Shown one piece after another: positions 30,199 through 38,460 of a stretch of DNA of 41,709 nucleotides. The first letter of the stretch is position 1, and every line of letters starts with the position of its first letter. This DNA comes from Clostridiales bacterium (GTDB lineage Bacteria; Bacillota; Clostridia; Saccharofermentanales; Saccharofermentanaceae): the NCBI GenBank assembly GCA_017551625.1, contig JAFZLF010000030.1, forward strand, positions 1 through 41,709, in the 5' to 3' direction. The notes beneath the pieces were generated by a model. The model worked only from the letters and a program-made list of their open reading frames with translations, was not told the origin of the DNA and ran no database searches. A program made the translations under genes and the position numbers.

Positions 30199-32643
30199 TT
30201 AACCTCCTTTTTTAGCCTTTGATGCGTACTCATTTGCATAATGAGAGAATTCGTACAGAGAACGTGCAACTGGTATAAAATCGGAACTTCTAGTAGTCAT
30301 CCTCGTCATATAATCCTTGTAATCGTAAGAATACTCGTTTCCATTGATCGAAATAATGATCGCGTCTTCCAGTTCGCCGGCAAACAAACCAGGAGTATCG
30401 ATATATACGACATCTTTGCCGTTAAGTATCTTTTGTTTGAACTGGAGCTGCTGTCCTTTGCAGGTAACATTGAGAGAAGCATTCAACTGCTCAAGCGTAA
30501 CACTAGGATCGAAAGTGAAGTAAAATCTCATCTTCGTCTGAGTCTGACAGAGCACAGATGCGGCATAGTAGGTAATGCCAAAATTATTGTTATCATGGCC
30601 GACATTCTTAATTGTCAATTTATCATCTTCGGGGGTCAAACTAAACGTTCCCCAAATATCGTTCTCGACCTTTTTAAGGCAATCTGCATTGAGTTTTTTA
30701 CACGCATAAGCAGTTAGATCGTCTTCCCGATAATCAAAATACTTCTGTGTGTAATGTCCATACCAAGCCATTGCCGAAAGCAAGTAGTGGAGGTCCTCAT
30801 CATTGTTAGAATTGCCAAGCAGATTAATGTACTGTACGATTGAATACTCATCACGTACGAGCTCCTGATCTCCACTCGAAATCACCATAGTGATCGTATC
30901 GTTCATGCAACGGGCTGCTACACCGCACGAAACCTTATAGTTCGCACCGTGTTCATCGATAGAGACAAGGGTTCCTGTCGCACTCTTGCTATAATTCGCG
31001 CTTGCATCACCCCATGTGAAAGTAACCGTAGTATTACTACTGGTATATGTTTTAGGGAGATAAACGAAGAAGTTAAGGCAGATATCGGCAGATAGAGAAA
31101 GGGAATGACCTAAAACAAACGCAGACAACGTGCCGCCTAAAACGAGTTCTATGTCGACATCCGGATACGCATTTTCTAAATAACTCTGCATAGTCGTGTC
31201 ATAGCAGTAGATCGTCTTTAAGCTTATGCAGGAGGCAAATGCTCCTGATTCAACGATTGTCACCGAACCTGGAATAATTACTGTTTCGAGGACGCTGCAA
31301 TCCGCAAAGGCATTTTCATCAATCGTTGTAACACCATCAAGGATTTCCACGGACTTGAGATTGTCGCAATACGAGAAAGCATATTCACCGATCTCTCTGA
31401 CACTACCGGGAATAGTAATAGCTGTAAGACCACTTTGGGCAAACGCAGAATCTCCGATTGTTGTAACAGTAGAAGGAATAGTAATCGAAGTGATTCCCTT
31501 ACACGATTCGAAGGAATGCGCACCGATAGTCGTCAATTGGGAAGGAAGAGTAACACCTTTAAGGCTCTTGCACCCGGAAAAAGCGTATTCATATATATCA
31601 GTTACCGTATTGGGAATCGATACAGACTCCAATTTCGGGCAGTTTGCAAACATATACATTGCCAGCGAAGTTATATTCCCGGTAATATTCACGGTCTTGA
31701 GATCTTCACAGGAGTTAAAAGCGCTCATGCCAATGTACAGTTGATCATCCGGATTTTGTTTGGTCATGGCAATCGTAACCGATGTAAGCTTAGATCCATA
31801 GAAAGCACGTTCACCAAGCGACGTAACTCCTGCCGGAATAGTGATCCCAGTAAGTCCGCTAAGGTAGAAGGCTTCTACGCCAATACTTTTCAATGTGCTC
31901 GGAAGAGATATGGATCCAAGAGCGGTACAGCCATGGAATGCTCCATATCCGATTGTTTCCAATCCCTCTGAAAGCGAAACTGTACTAAGAGAAGTGCAAT
32001 AGGAAAAAGCATTTGTCCCAATACCCTTCACATTCTCAGGAATGGTGATCGACTGTAAACTGCTACAACCGTAAAAAGCACTTTCTTCTATGCTGGAAAT
32101 CGAAGCAGGCAATGTAATCGTTTCCAGACTCGCACAACCGTAGAATGTTGAGGAAGGAATCGACGTAAGGTTTGCCACACCGGACAAATCAATGGAAGTC
32201 AAACCGGATTCATAAAACAATTGAGAATCAATAGTCGTAATTCCCGCAGGAAGCGCCACCGACGTCAAGCTTGAGCATTTTTTAAATGCGCAATAACCGA
32301 TAGTTGTCACACTGTCCGCGATGTTTATCGAAGAAAGATTGGCACAATCCTCGAAGGCATGCTGGCCGATGCTTGTCACTCCATCTTCAATTACGACAGC
32401 CGTGATATTTGCTTTGTCCGCTGCCCATGGAACTACACTCGGTGATGTAAAGCTGTCCATCGCACCCGTTCCGCGGATCGTCAACGTACCCTCATTCAGT
32501 ACCCAAGTGATACCATTACCGGTTTCACCCTCACCGTTTTCGCTCGGATCATCTGCGAATACGGTGACGCTATTGAAAATCAACGCAGTAATCAGTACTA
32601 CGATGAGCGCAAGATTGGCGCTCAAGGTCTTTTTCTTACCCAT
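30199..32643 (-). CDS. BspA-type leucine-rich repeat surface protein
   Basis: The 814-residue protein has a signal peptide (KTLSANLALIVVLITALIF, cleavage likely after VFA near residue 30) and a short domain with ITWVLNEGTLTIRGTGAMD. It then has 17 repeats of about 23 residues (about 80-470) with the LRR_5 pattern V-T-x-I-G-x-x-A-F-x-x-C-x-x-L-x-x-I-x-I-P. The C-terminal 330 residues hold a domain with LSLSADICLNFFVYLPKTYT and LLSAMAWYGHYTQKYFDYRE. I know a like domain from other clostridial surface proteins. There is no sortase motif or repeat anchor. AGGAGAGG precedes the ATG. Codon use is AT-richer than in the flanking genes, which hints at separate acquisition. BspA-like proteins bind host or other surfaces; the ligand is unknown. 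Confidence 0.9.
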   Translation of the reverse strand: MGKKKTLSANLALIVVLITALIFNSVTVFADDPSENGEGETGNGITWVLNEGTLTIRGTGAMDSFTSPSVVPWAADKANITAVVIEDGVTSIGQHAFEDCANLSSINIADSVTTIGYCAFKKCSSLTSVALPAGITTIDSQLFYESGLTSIDLSGVANLTSIPSSTFYGCASLETITLPASISSIEESAFYGCSSLQSITIPENVKGIGTNAFSYCTSLSTVSLSEGLETIGYGAFHGCTALGSISLPSTLKSIGVEAFYLSGLTGITIPAGVTSLGERAFYGSKLTSVTIAMTKQNPDDQLYIGMSAFNSCEDLKTVNITGNITSLAMYMFANCPKLESVSIPNTVTDIYEYAFSGCKSLKGVTLPSQLTTIGAHSFESCKGITSITIPSTVTTIGDSAFAQSGLTAITIPGSVREIGEYAFSYCDNLKSVEILDGVTTIDENAFADCSVLETVIIPGSVTIVESGAFASCISLKTIYCYDTTMQSYLENAYPDVDIELVLGGTLSAFVLGHSLSLSADICLNFFVYLPKTYTSSNTTVTFTWGDASANYSKSATGTLVSIDEHGANYKVSCGVAARCMNDTITMVISSGDQELVRDEYSIVQYINLLGNSNNDEDLHYLLSAMAWYGHYTQKYFDYREDDLTAYACKKLNADCLKKVENDIWGTFSLTPEDDKLTIKNVGHDNNNFGITYYAASVLCQTQTKMRFYFTFDPSVTLEQLNASLNVTCKGQQLQFKQKILNGKDVVYIDTPGLFAGELEDAIIISINGNEYSYDYKDYMTRMTTRSSDFIPVARSLYEFSHYANEYASKAKKGG

Positions 32644-32925
32644 AATTTCCTCTCCTAATCCCTTGTTTTCACAAAAATTATGTCATTATTCGGATCCATC
32701 TTCGGACCCTAGTTGATATCATACTATAAAAGAAATTTTATGAAAACACTTTTCGCGAATAATTTTACATGAAATCGGTTGATTTTTTTCGGCATTGGTC
32801 AAAACGGAGAAATTTCATGTGTGAGCAGCCGTAAAATGCAACTATCTCACCCAAACGGATCCGATCAGGTGTGATAAAATAGCCGTATAGATTGACCTGA
32901 ACTCCGCAGGAAACGAGGCGATAGT

Positions 32926-33948
32926 ATGAAAAGAAGAATGGTAGCGGCACTACTTGCATTGGGCATGGTTTTTTCCGTTTCCGCCTGCAAAGACAGTAAG
33001 GACGGGGGCGACAGCACCCGAAAGAAGAAAAACGGTTCGAAATCCCGTGTCGAGGAGGTAGAGCCGACGGACGATACATCCGATGCCACCGCTCCGAACG
33101 GCGATATTTCCGGCGACGAAGGCGATCCGAACGCAGATGCCTCCGGCGCCACAACCCCGGCAAGCGACACGTCTGAAACCACGGCCCCGACGGAGGATAC
33201 GACCACCACTTCCGAGACCACGGAGGCCCAGCCGTTCTTCGAAAGAAACGGCGAATACGTCGTTTTCGGGCGGTATGAGCAGGACGGCGATACCGGCAAC
33301 GGTCCCGAGCCCATCGAATGGGTCGTCCTCGCAGAAGAAGACGGGCGCATGCTCCTCATCAGCCGCTTCATCCTCGACGGCGTGCCCTACCACACCGAGT
33401 ACAAAGACGTGACCTGGGAGACCTGCTCTCTGAGAGCATGGCTCAACGAAGACTTCTATAACAGTGCTTTTGACGCGGAAGAACAATCACATATCCTGTC
33501 GACCGTGATCTCGAACCCCGACAACGAATATATATCCGTACCCGGCGGAAACGATACTGAGGATAAGCTGTTCCTCTTAAGTGTGGATGAGCTTCTTCAG
33601 TACTTCGAGTTTAACAAATGGGAGGAGTCCTACCACGGCAACAGCCAGGCCCTGATCACGGATCTGACCCCGTATGCAGAGAGCAAGGGCGTGCAGCGAT
33701 ATGTATTTTCCGATGAGCTGTATTACGGCTTCACCGAGCCCTACGAATCGGAAGGTTTTGATTCTGTCGGATATACAGCGGATGTGATCGGGATGAGCTG
33801 TGCAGGCTGGTGGCTCCGTTCGCCGGGAATCCAGAGCAACACCGCCACCTTCGTCGGTGGCTACGGCCATGCCGGCTGGGACTGCTTCGACCGCGTCGTA
33901 GACGACGACCCGGGCGTGCGCCCCGTGATGTACATCTCGACGAAGTGA
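32926..33948 (+). CDS. DUF6273 lipoprotein
   Basis: The 340-residue protein has a lipoprotein signal (MKRRMVAALLALGMVFSVSA, Cys21) and a long Thr/Ser/Asp-rich spacer (about 45-105), followed by a DUF6273 domain. That domain shows YVVFGRYEQDG, PIEWVVLAEEDGRMLLISRF, TWETCSLRAWLNEDFYNSAF, DKLFLLSVDELLQYF, SCAGWWLRSPG and GVRPVMYIS. It is a paralogue of the C-terminal domain of the caspase-like protein at 26796. GAGG precedes the ATG. DUF6273 often occurs at cell surfaces of Clostridia; its ligand is not known. The gene is divergent from the LRR gene, with a TAAAAT box near 32876. Confidence 0.85.
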   Translation: MKRRMVAALLALGMVFSVSACKDSKDGGDSTRKKKNGSKSRVEEVEPTDDTSDATAPNGDISGDEGDPNADASGATTPASDTSETTAPTEDTTTTSETTEAQPFFERNGEYVVFGRYEQDGDTGNGPEPIEWVVLAEEDGRMLLISRFILDGVPYHTEYKDVTWETCSLRAWLNEDFYNSAFDAEEQSHILSTVISNPDNEYISVPGGNDTEDKLFLLSVDELLQYFEFNKWEESYHGNSQALITDLTPYAESKGVQRYVFSDELYYGFTEPYESEGFDSVGYTADVIGMSCAGWWLRSPGIQSNTATFVGGYGHAGWDCFDRVVDDDPGVRPVMYISTK

Positions 33949-33982
33949 TCCCGGCGTCAGGAAGAAGTAGTACAATTATATA

Positions 33983-33988
33983 TATAAT
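33983..33988 (+). promoter_or_regulatory. -10 box of the zinc-ribbon membrane protein operon
   Basis: TATAAT in TATATATAATAGAAG. No good -35 box is found at 16-18 bases. Confidence 0.5.
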
Positions 33989-34026
33989 AGAAGATCACAG
34001 GGGATGAGAAAGCAGGTGCGAATGCC

Positions 34027-34536
34027 ATGAAACGGATCAGATGGTTCCTTGTCGACAATAAAGCCTGGGTGATATTCATTATCTCCCTGATCATCTCTGC
34101 ACTCATCCTCGTATTCGAGATCGGCCTCGGTTTGGCGATCCCCGTCATCCTCCTCGGCGTTGGCGGCGAGATGACCTCGTCCATCACATTGGGCGGAAAC
34201 CTGTACGAGCATTTTTATCCCCTGCAGGGATTTGGCCAGCCGGAGGCCCATGAAATAATCACCGTCACCTTCTTCCCGCCCTTCTTCCTCTTATTCTATG
34301 CACTCCGGTTCATTATCATCATTCCTGTGGTGAATCTCCTTCTGAAGGATGACTATTCCAGGCCTCTGTATTCCCCCGGCGGAGTACTCCTGTCTGATGA
34401 AGTTCGTAGCAAAAGTAACAAGAACGCCTGGACATGTGAATGCAAGAAAGTCAATCCGGCCTATACCGGCACATGCTCCTGCGGCATGACGAAAAAAGAA
34501 GCCCTGGCCCGTCAGGCCAGGATGCGAAAAAAATAA
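34027..34536 (+). CDS. Membrane protein with C-terminal zinc-ribbon-like Cys cluster
   Basis: The 169-residue protein has membrane helices at about 14-34 and 36-50 (possibly a hairpin), and a third at about 85-107 (FFPPFFLLFYALRFIIIIPV). The soluble C-terminal tail carries four Cys residues, WTCECKKVNPAYTGTCSCG (Cys137, 139, 150, 152), arranged like a small zinc ribbon. The end is basic (KKEALARQARMRKK). No family is recognised. The ribosome-binding site is weak. The next gene starts 13 bases after the stop, and also has Cys pairs and two helices. Confidence 0.7.
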   Translation: MKRIRWFLVDNKAWVIFIISLIISALILVFEIGLGLAIPVILLGVGGEMTSSITLGGNLYEHFYPLQGFGQPEAHEIITVTFFPPFFLLFYALRFIIIIPVVNLLLKDDYSRPLYSPGGVLLSDEVRSKSNKNAWTCECKKVNPAYTGTCSCGMTKKEALARQARMRKK

Positions 34537-34549
34537 TAGGAGGTAGCCT

Positions 34550-35197
34550 ATGGGAAAGACTGTTAACGTATCCACTTCCGAGTACAAACTCCCGATCACG
34601 ATCAACTACACCTGCGCTGACTGCGGGAAGGAGGTCACAAAGTCCGAGGATCTCTTCGTCGGCGGCTCGATCACGGGGCTGTCCCCCGAAGATGCGAAAA
34701 AAGCGCTTTCCTCGACGCTGCCGCCCGATACGGTCGACCAGCTCCGGCACATCGCCGACTACGGGAAGAAACATGTATTCCTCCAGCCCTACGACCCGCT
34801 TGCCCCGCGCAACCAGTTCCACAAAGCCATCGTATTCCGGTGCCCGCACTGCAACCTCGTCCAGGTTCCAAATGCAGGCGGCAAACCATCCTTCATCGCG
34901 GGACGCGGTATGACTCTTCCCACCATACTGACCTATGTAGTGGTTATCGGCTGGTTCATCGGCATGGGCATCGTCCTCTTCCAGAGCTCCGTGAACCCCA
35001 TGGCGCTCCTGATCGTCACCCTCGCCGCGATCGCCTGCGGAGTCGGTCTCTTCATCTGGAACAAACTCCTGAAGAAGCGTGCATTCAGCGATCCCGCCTA
35101 CATGAAGAAGCAGTACGAAGCCGTGCTGAACCCCGCCGTCTACGTCGACTTTACACCCTACGGTCTCGAAAAGATCGTCATGAATTCCGAAAAATAG
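34550..35197 (+). CDS. Zinc-ribbon membrane protein
   Basis: The 215-residue protein has two Cys pairs, TCADCG (Cys22, 25) and RCPHCN (Cys98, 101), which fit one split zinc site with the region LSPEDAKKALSSTL between them. Two membrane helices follow (about 122-145 and 150-170). A C-terminal soluble part carries YMKKQYEAVLNPAVYVDFTP. GGAGG stands seven bases before the ATG. It is likely coexpressed with the gene upstream, and both look like anchored metal-binding or partner-binding proteins. The function is unknown. Confidence 0.75.
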   Translation: MGKTVNVSTSEYKLPITINYTCADCGKEVTKSEDLFVGGSITGLSPEDAKKALSSTLPPDTVDQLRHIADYGKKHVFLQPYDPLAPRNQFHKAIVFRCPHCNLVQVPNAGGKPSFIAGRGMTLPTILTYVVVIGWFIGMGIVLFQSSVNPMALLIVTLAAIACGVGLFIWNKLLKKRAFSDPAYMKKQYEAVLNPAVYVDFTPYGLEKIVMNSEK

Positions 35198-35221
35198 GGG
35201 CAAGGCAGTAAGCCTCACCCC
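35190..35221 (-). terminator. Terminator for the DUF5050 gene
   Basis: On the minus strand GGGGTGAGGC-TTACT-GCCTTGCCCC forms a stem with an internal loop (35221-35197), followed by TATTTTT. It overlaps the 3' end of the convergent gene at 34550. Confidence 0.7.
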
Positions 35222-36546
35222 AGCACGGCCTCATCCGATCCGTCGATCTTGATGCGCTTCGTGACATTGGTCGAGCGGTTCGTGTCATCCGGGCCCATGA
35301 AGTAGATCTCGTCGCCGACGATCACGATCCTGCCCATGCGGATATTCCCGTTATAGAGAAGCTCGTGGCCGTTTCCGTCCTTATCCACATAGAGCTCGTC
35401 CGGAGTCGCCACGACATCCACGTCCTCGGAGATGTTTCTAGACGTCGGCGAAGCCTTCGCCGTCAGCTGAAGATCGCTTCCGTCGAGCTTGCAGGAATAG
35501 TAGCCCGAACCGTCACTGTCGGTATTTCCGTAGAAGAAGAGTCTCTCCCCGTCCGAGAAGAAAATCTCGTCGTTACAGGCGTCCACCTCTGCCGGGATCT
35601 CGGCGTGGTCTTTCCCGTCGAGGTCCATGGAGCAGAGCCGGCCGAAGAACATGCCGCCGGTTGCGAAGTTCGCCGGATCGGCAAAGTAGATCCTGCCGCC
35701 CGAGATGCAGAAAGCGACTTTCGCGGTCATGGCCGAGTGGTTCGACTCGAAGAGCACCCGCTCGTTAAATCCGTCGAGATCGCACTTGACCAGCGCGCTG
35801 CCTCTGCAGAAGTAGAGGGAATCCCCGCACACCGTAATGCCCGAGATCTCGCCGTCCGTGACGCACTCCAGTTCCCCGCTGCTAAGATCCATCTTCTGGA
35901 TCCCGAAGATCTCCCCGTCCAGCGCATTTTCACGGAAATAGAGCGCATCCCCGCTGAGCGTCAGGCTGTCGAGTACGACTCCCGGCTTATATGAAGTTCT
36001 GTAGATCTCGACGCGGCTTCCGGTCGCGCGCGTTTCCTTCACGATCGCGAGCACTCCATCCTCGGGGTGGATCACATAGTAATTGCATTTGCCGTCGCCC
36101 GTGGCAAAACCGCCGTTGGCGAGATTGCCTGCGCCGAGGTAAGAGGGCTCGGTCGCCGGGACCGTAGCCGATCCGGACGGATCACTCTGATTATCGGACG
36201 GATCTTTCTTCGCGGATGGATCAGAAGGATCCTCCTGCGCATCCGGATCATCGATCACTTCGGTCACGTGATCCGTCGACGGATCTGACGCAGGATCGTC
36301 AGATCCGGACGTCGCGCCGTTTCCGGCTGCGCCGCCACCGTTCTCGCCATCAGTGCTTTCACCGTTGTCATCCTCACCGCTTCCCTCTTCGCCGTCATCG
36401 GAATCCTCCACTGTCACGGAGATATCCGCATCCGCAGCCTTATCTTTCTTTCCTTTCGTAGTTTCATTATCCTCACCGCACGCGGTGCACAGGCACGCCA
36501 GCGCCACCAGCATGACAAGAGATTTTCTGTATTCGATCTTTTTCAT
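35215..36546 (-). CDS. DUF5050 lipoprotein (propeller-like)
   Basis: The start at 36546 has AAAGGAGG upstream on the minus strand; the longer frame has none. The 443-residue protein has a short signal (MKKIEYRKSLVMLVALACLC) with a lipobox-like LCTAC (Cys23), a long acidic Ser/Asp/Gly spacer to about residue 130, and a DUF5050 domain (about 140-440). The spacer includes repeats of DPS with D/A (DPSDPSAKKDPSDNQSDPSG). The domain has repeating blades such as LSGDALYFRENALDGEIFGI, ISGGRIYFADPANF and FFSDGERLFFYGNTDSDGSG. DUF5050 is known as a beta-propeller-like surface domain of unknown ligand. Confidence 0.85.
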   Translation of the reverse strand: MKKIEYRKSLVMLVALACLCTACGEDNETTKGKKDKAADADISVTVEDSDDGEEGSGEDDNGESTDGENGGGAAGNGATSGSDDPASDPSTDHVTEVIDDPDAQEDPSDPSAKKDPSDNQSDPSGSATVPATEPSYLGAGNLANGGFATGDGKCNYYVIHPEDGVLAIVKETRATGSRVEIYRTSYKPGVVLDSLTLSGDALYFRENALDGEIFGIQKMDLSSGELECVTDGEISGITVCGDSLYFCRGSALVKCDLDGFNERVLFESNHSAMTAKVAFCISGGRIYFADPANFATGGMFFGRLCSMDLDGKDHAEIPAEVDACNDEIFFSDGERLFFYGNTDSDGSGYYSCKLDGSDLQLTAKASPTSRNISEDVDVVATPDELYVDKDGNGHELLYNGNIRMGRIVIVGDEIYFMGPDDTNRSTNVTKRIKIDGSDEAVLG

Positions 36547-36711
36547 TAGAATATACCTCCTTTGACGATCGATTCCGGAGCCTGCCATCACGGCTCCGTT
36601 TCAGACATAGTACCACTACATCGGCTTTTTCCAGATAAACGAACTGTCACATAGAAGTCTGTCCGCATTTTGGGACAGAATTTTTCCTACAATCCAGTTA
36701 GAGCCTGAGCG

Positions 36712-36717
36712 TATAAT
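36712..36717 (+). promoter_or_regulatory. -10 box of the gene at 36744
   Basis: TATAAT in GCGTATAATAGAATCG, 32 bases before the first ATG. The -35 box is weak. Confidence 0.5.
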
Positions 36718-36743
36718 AGAATCGAAGGAGAAAGAACAGGATT

Positions 36744-37310
36744 ATGGGTATGGAAAACGAGAATCAATACAGACAGCAGGTCTTCCATCGTGATTTGCGG
36801 AAGAATCTCGCCATCATCGGCGTATCGGTCTTAAGCATCCTTGCCTATGTGGGGCTTCTTCTGCTCCTGCCTGGGAATGTCAGGCGGCCGTTTCTTGTCC
36901 TTATCCCCTTCCTCGCGTTTACACTCCTGCCGCTCATCTTCATCTGCGCACGCTACCTCATCCGCGTAAAGACCTGGGCGCTGTCCGAGGGCTACGTCGC
37001 AGAAGTCTTCCTCGAGTATGATTCTGATTACCCGATCCTCTTTGCGAAGATCCTCTTCCCCGACCGCAGCGGCACGACCCAGACACTCAACATCGTCCTC
37101 GAATCCTTCGGTGACGAAGAAGAACAGCAGGAGGAAGACTACCCGGTTCTTCAGGAAGTGATTCGTGAAAATGCACTGAAATACGAGGGTGCGTCGGTCC
37201 CCGTCTTCTACCCTCCCCGCAAGCCCAAGAAAGCCTTCGTCATACTGGAGGATCGGAAGAGGAAGGAAGAAACATCGGAAAACCACAACTTGGGAAAGTG
37301 TCATCCATAG
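36744..37310 (+). CDS. Membrane protein with soluble C-terminal domain (DUF3592-like?)
   Basis: The 188-residue protein starts at ATG 36744 (ATG 36750 is also possible). It has two membrane helices (about 21-42, LAIIGVSVLSILAYVGLLLL; 50-75, LVLIPFLAFTLLPLIFICAR) and a soluble tail of about 110 residues. The tail reads YVAEVFLEYDSDYPILFAKI, an acidic stretch EEEQQEEDYP and ASVPVFYPPRKPKKAFVI. A V-x-Y-x-P phrase with two helices is reminiscent of DUF3592, but the order of helices differs, so the name is uncertain. It is the last gene with the codon use of the main region before the AT-richer cassette. Confidence 0.65.
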   Translation: MGMENENQYRQQVFHRDLRKNLAIIGVSVLSILAYVGLLLLLPGNVRRPFLVLIPFLAFTLLPLIFICARYLIRVKTWALSEGYVAEVFLEYDSDYPILFAKILFPDRSGTTQTLNIVLESFGDEEEQQEEDYPVLQEVIRENALKYEGASVPVFYPPRKPKKAFVILEDRKRKEETSENHNLGKCHP

Positions 37311-37348
37311 AATTACATATCCTGATGCAGAACAATCACAAAATCTTA

Positions 37349-37354
37349 TATAAT
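37349..37354 (+). promoter_or_regulatory. -10 box and operator-like palindrome before the potassium channel
   Basis: TATAAT at 37349-37354 overlaps the 12-mer ATCATATGTGAT (37353-37364), which differs by one base from the perfect palindrome at 29151-29162. Confidence 0.5.
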
Positions 37355-37401
37355 CATATGTGATGTGGATGCATAACGCTGAATAATGTGGAGGAACACA
37401 T

Positions 37402-38163
37402 ATGAGTTTTCGAAAAAGGCTATATTATCTTGTAGAGTCACCGAGCGGAGCTGATGATGATAACGATTCTCTCGATTGGTACGATGTCTTTATGATGATA
37501 TCGATCGTGATCAGTATCATTCCTCTTGCATTTAAGACAACGAATCACTTTTTTGAGGTTATTGACAAGGTTACGGTAAGCATTTTTATTCTTGACTACA
37601 TATTGAGGATAATAGTTTCGGACTTGAAGCTTGGCAAGGGATGGAAATCCTTTTTCATCTATCCATTCACACCAATGGCAATCCTCGATCTAGTAACAAT
37701 TCTCCCATCCTTGACTTTCTTGAGTAGTGGATTCAAATTGTTGAAAATTGTTCGATTATTACGCACATTCAGAGTATTCCGCGTTTTCAAAGCCGTTCGC
37801 TATTCGAAGAGTATCAAGCGAGTCCTTAATGTTTTCAACAGACAGAAGGAATCCCTGTTAGTCGTGTGCATGTTGGCATTTGGCTATGTTCTCGTATCAG
37901 CCTTAATCATACTGAATGTCGAACCAGATTCTTTCGGCAATTACTTTGATGCCGTTTACTGGGCGACAGTCTCGTTAACTACTATGGGATATGGAGATTT
38001 GTATCCAGTAACCATAGCAGGAAGAATAGTTACGATGGTATCTGCTTTTATGGGAATTGCTATAGTCGCGTTGCCCGCAGGCATTCTAACCAGTGGCTTT
38101 ATGGAAGAACTATCAAAAGAAAAAGAAGCCGAGAAACAAGCAGCTGAGGGAAAAGAGAAATGA
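37402..38163 (+). CDS. Voltage-gated potassium channel (Kv-like)
   Basis: The 253-residue protein has six segments. S1-S3 lie at about 26-104, and S4 is LKIVRLLRTFRVFRVFKAVR with Arg every third residue (about 112-131). S5 is at about 149-171, then the pore with the filter TTMGYGDLYP (193-202), and S6 at about 204-228. Therefore it should conduct potassium and respond to voltage. GGAGG precedes the ATG. The stop overlaps the start of the small basic gene by the ATGA overlap, so the two are coupled. The region is AT-richer than the genes before it. Such channels are usually housekeeping or stress proteins; next to a helicase-nuclease a defence role is possible but unproven. Confidence 0.9.
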   Translation: MSFRKRLYYLVESPSGADDDNDSLDWYDVFMMISIVISIIPLAFKTTNHFFEVIDKVTVSIFILDYILRIIVSDLKLGKGWKSFFIYPFTPMAILDLVTILPSLTFLSSGFKLLKIVRLLRTFRVFRVFKAVRYSKSIKRVLNVFNRQKESLLVVCMLAFGYVLVSALIILNVEPDSFGNYFDAVYWATVSLTTMGYGDLYPVTIAGRIVTMVSAFMGIAIVALPAGILTSGFMEELSKEKEAEKQAAEGKEK

Positions 38164-38393
38164 AGGTCGGATTTCGAAAACCATCCATAAAGAAATCGTT
38201 TAAGGCCCGAACGACTGGAAAGCTAAAACGCAAGGTAAAGAAAACTATAAACCCATTCTATGGCAAAAAAGGAATGGGGCTCATTCGCAACCCGAAGCGT
38301 TCTGTCAAGAACCGTGTATATAAGCGCACAACTTTCGGTTTGTCTGACATATTTCGAAAACTGTTTAAGGCAAAGAAAAAAAGGAAACGATAA
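38160..38393 (+). CDS. Very basic small protein
   Basis: The 77-residue protein is about one third Lys and Arg: FRKPSIKKSFKARTTGKLKR then KVKKTINPFYGKKGMGLIRN, NRVYKRTTFGLS and the tail FRKLFKAKKKRKR. The segment P-x-Y-G-K-K-G-M-G, followed by a P-K-x-x-V-x-N-x-V-Y-x-x-T-T-F pattern, recurs in N-terminal parts of several clostridial proteins that I remember, but I have no name for it. It should bind nucleic acid or the acidic inner membrane surface. It overlaps the channel gene by four bases and is translated with it. Confidence 0.7.
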   Translation: MKVGFRKPSIKKSFKARTTGKLKRKVKKTINPFYGKKGMGLIRNPKRSVKNRVYKRTTFGLSDIFRKLFKAKKKRKR

Positions 38394-38460
38394 ACGAATA
38401 TGAACACTCTTATTTATGTTACGATGGAATAGAGAAAAACAGAGACTAAAGATTTAAGAG

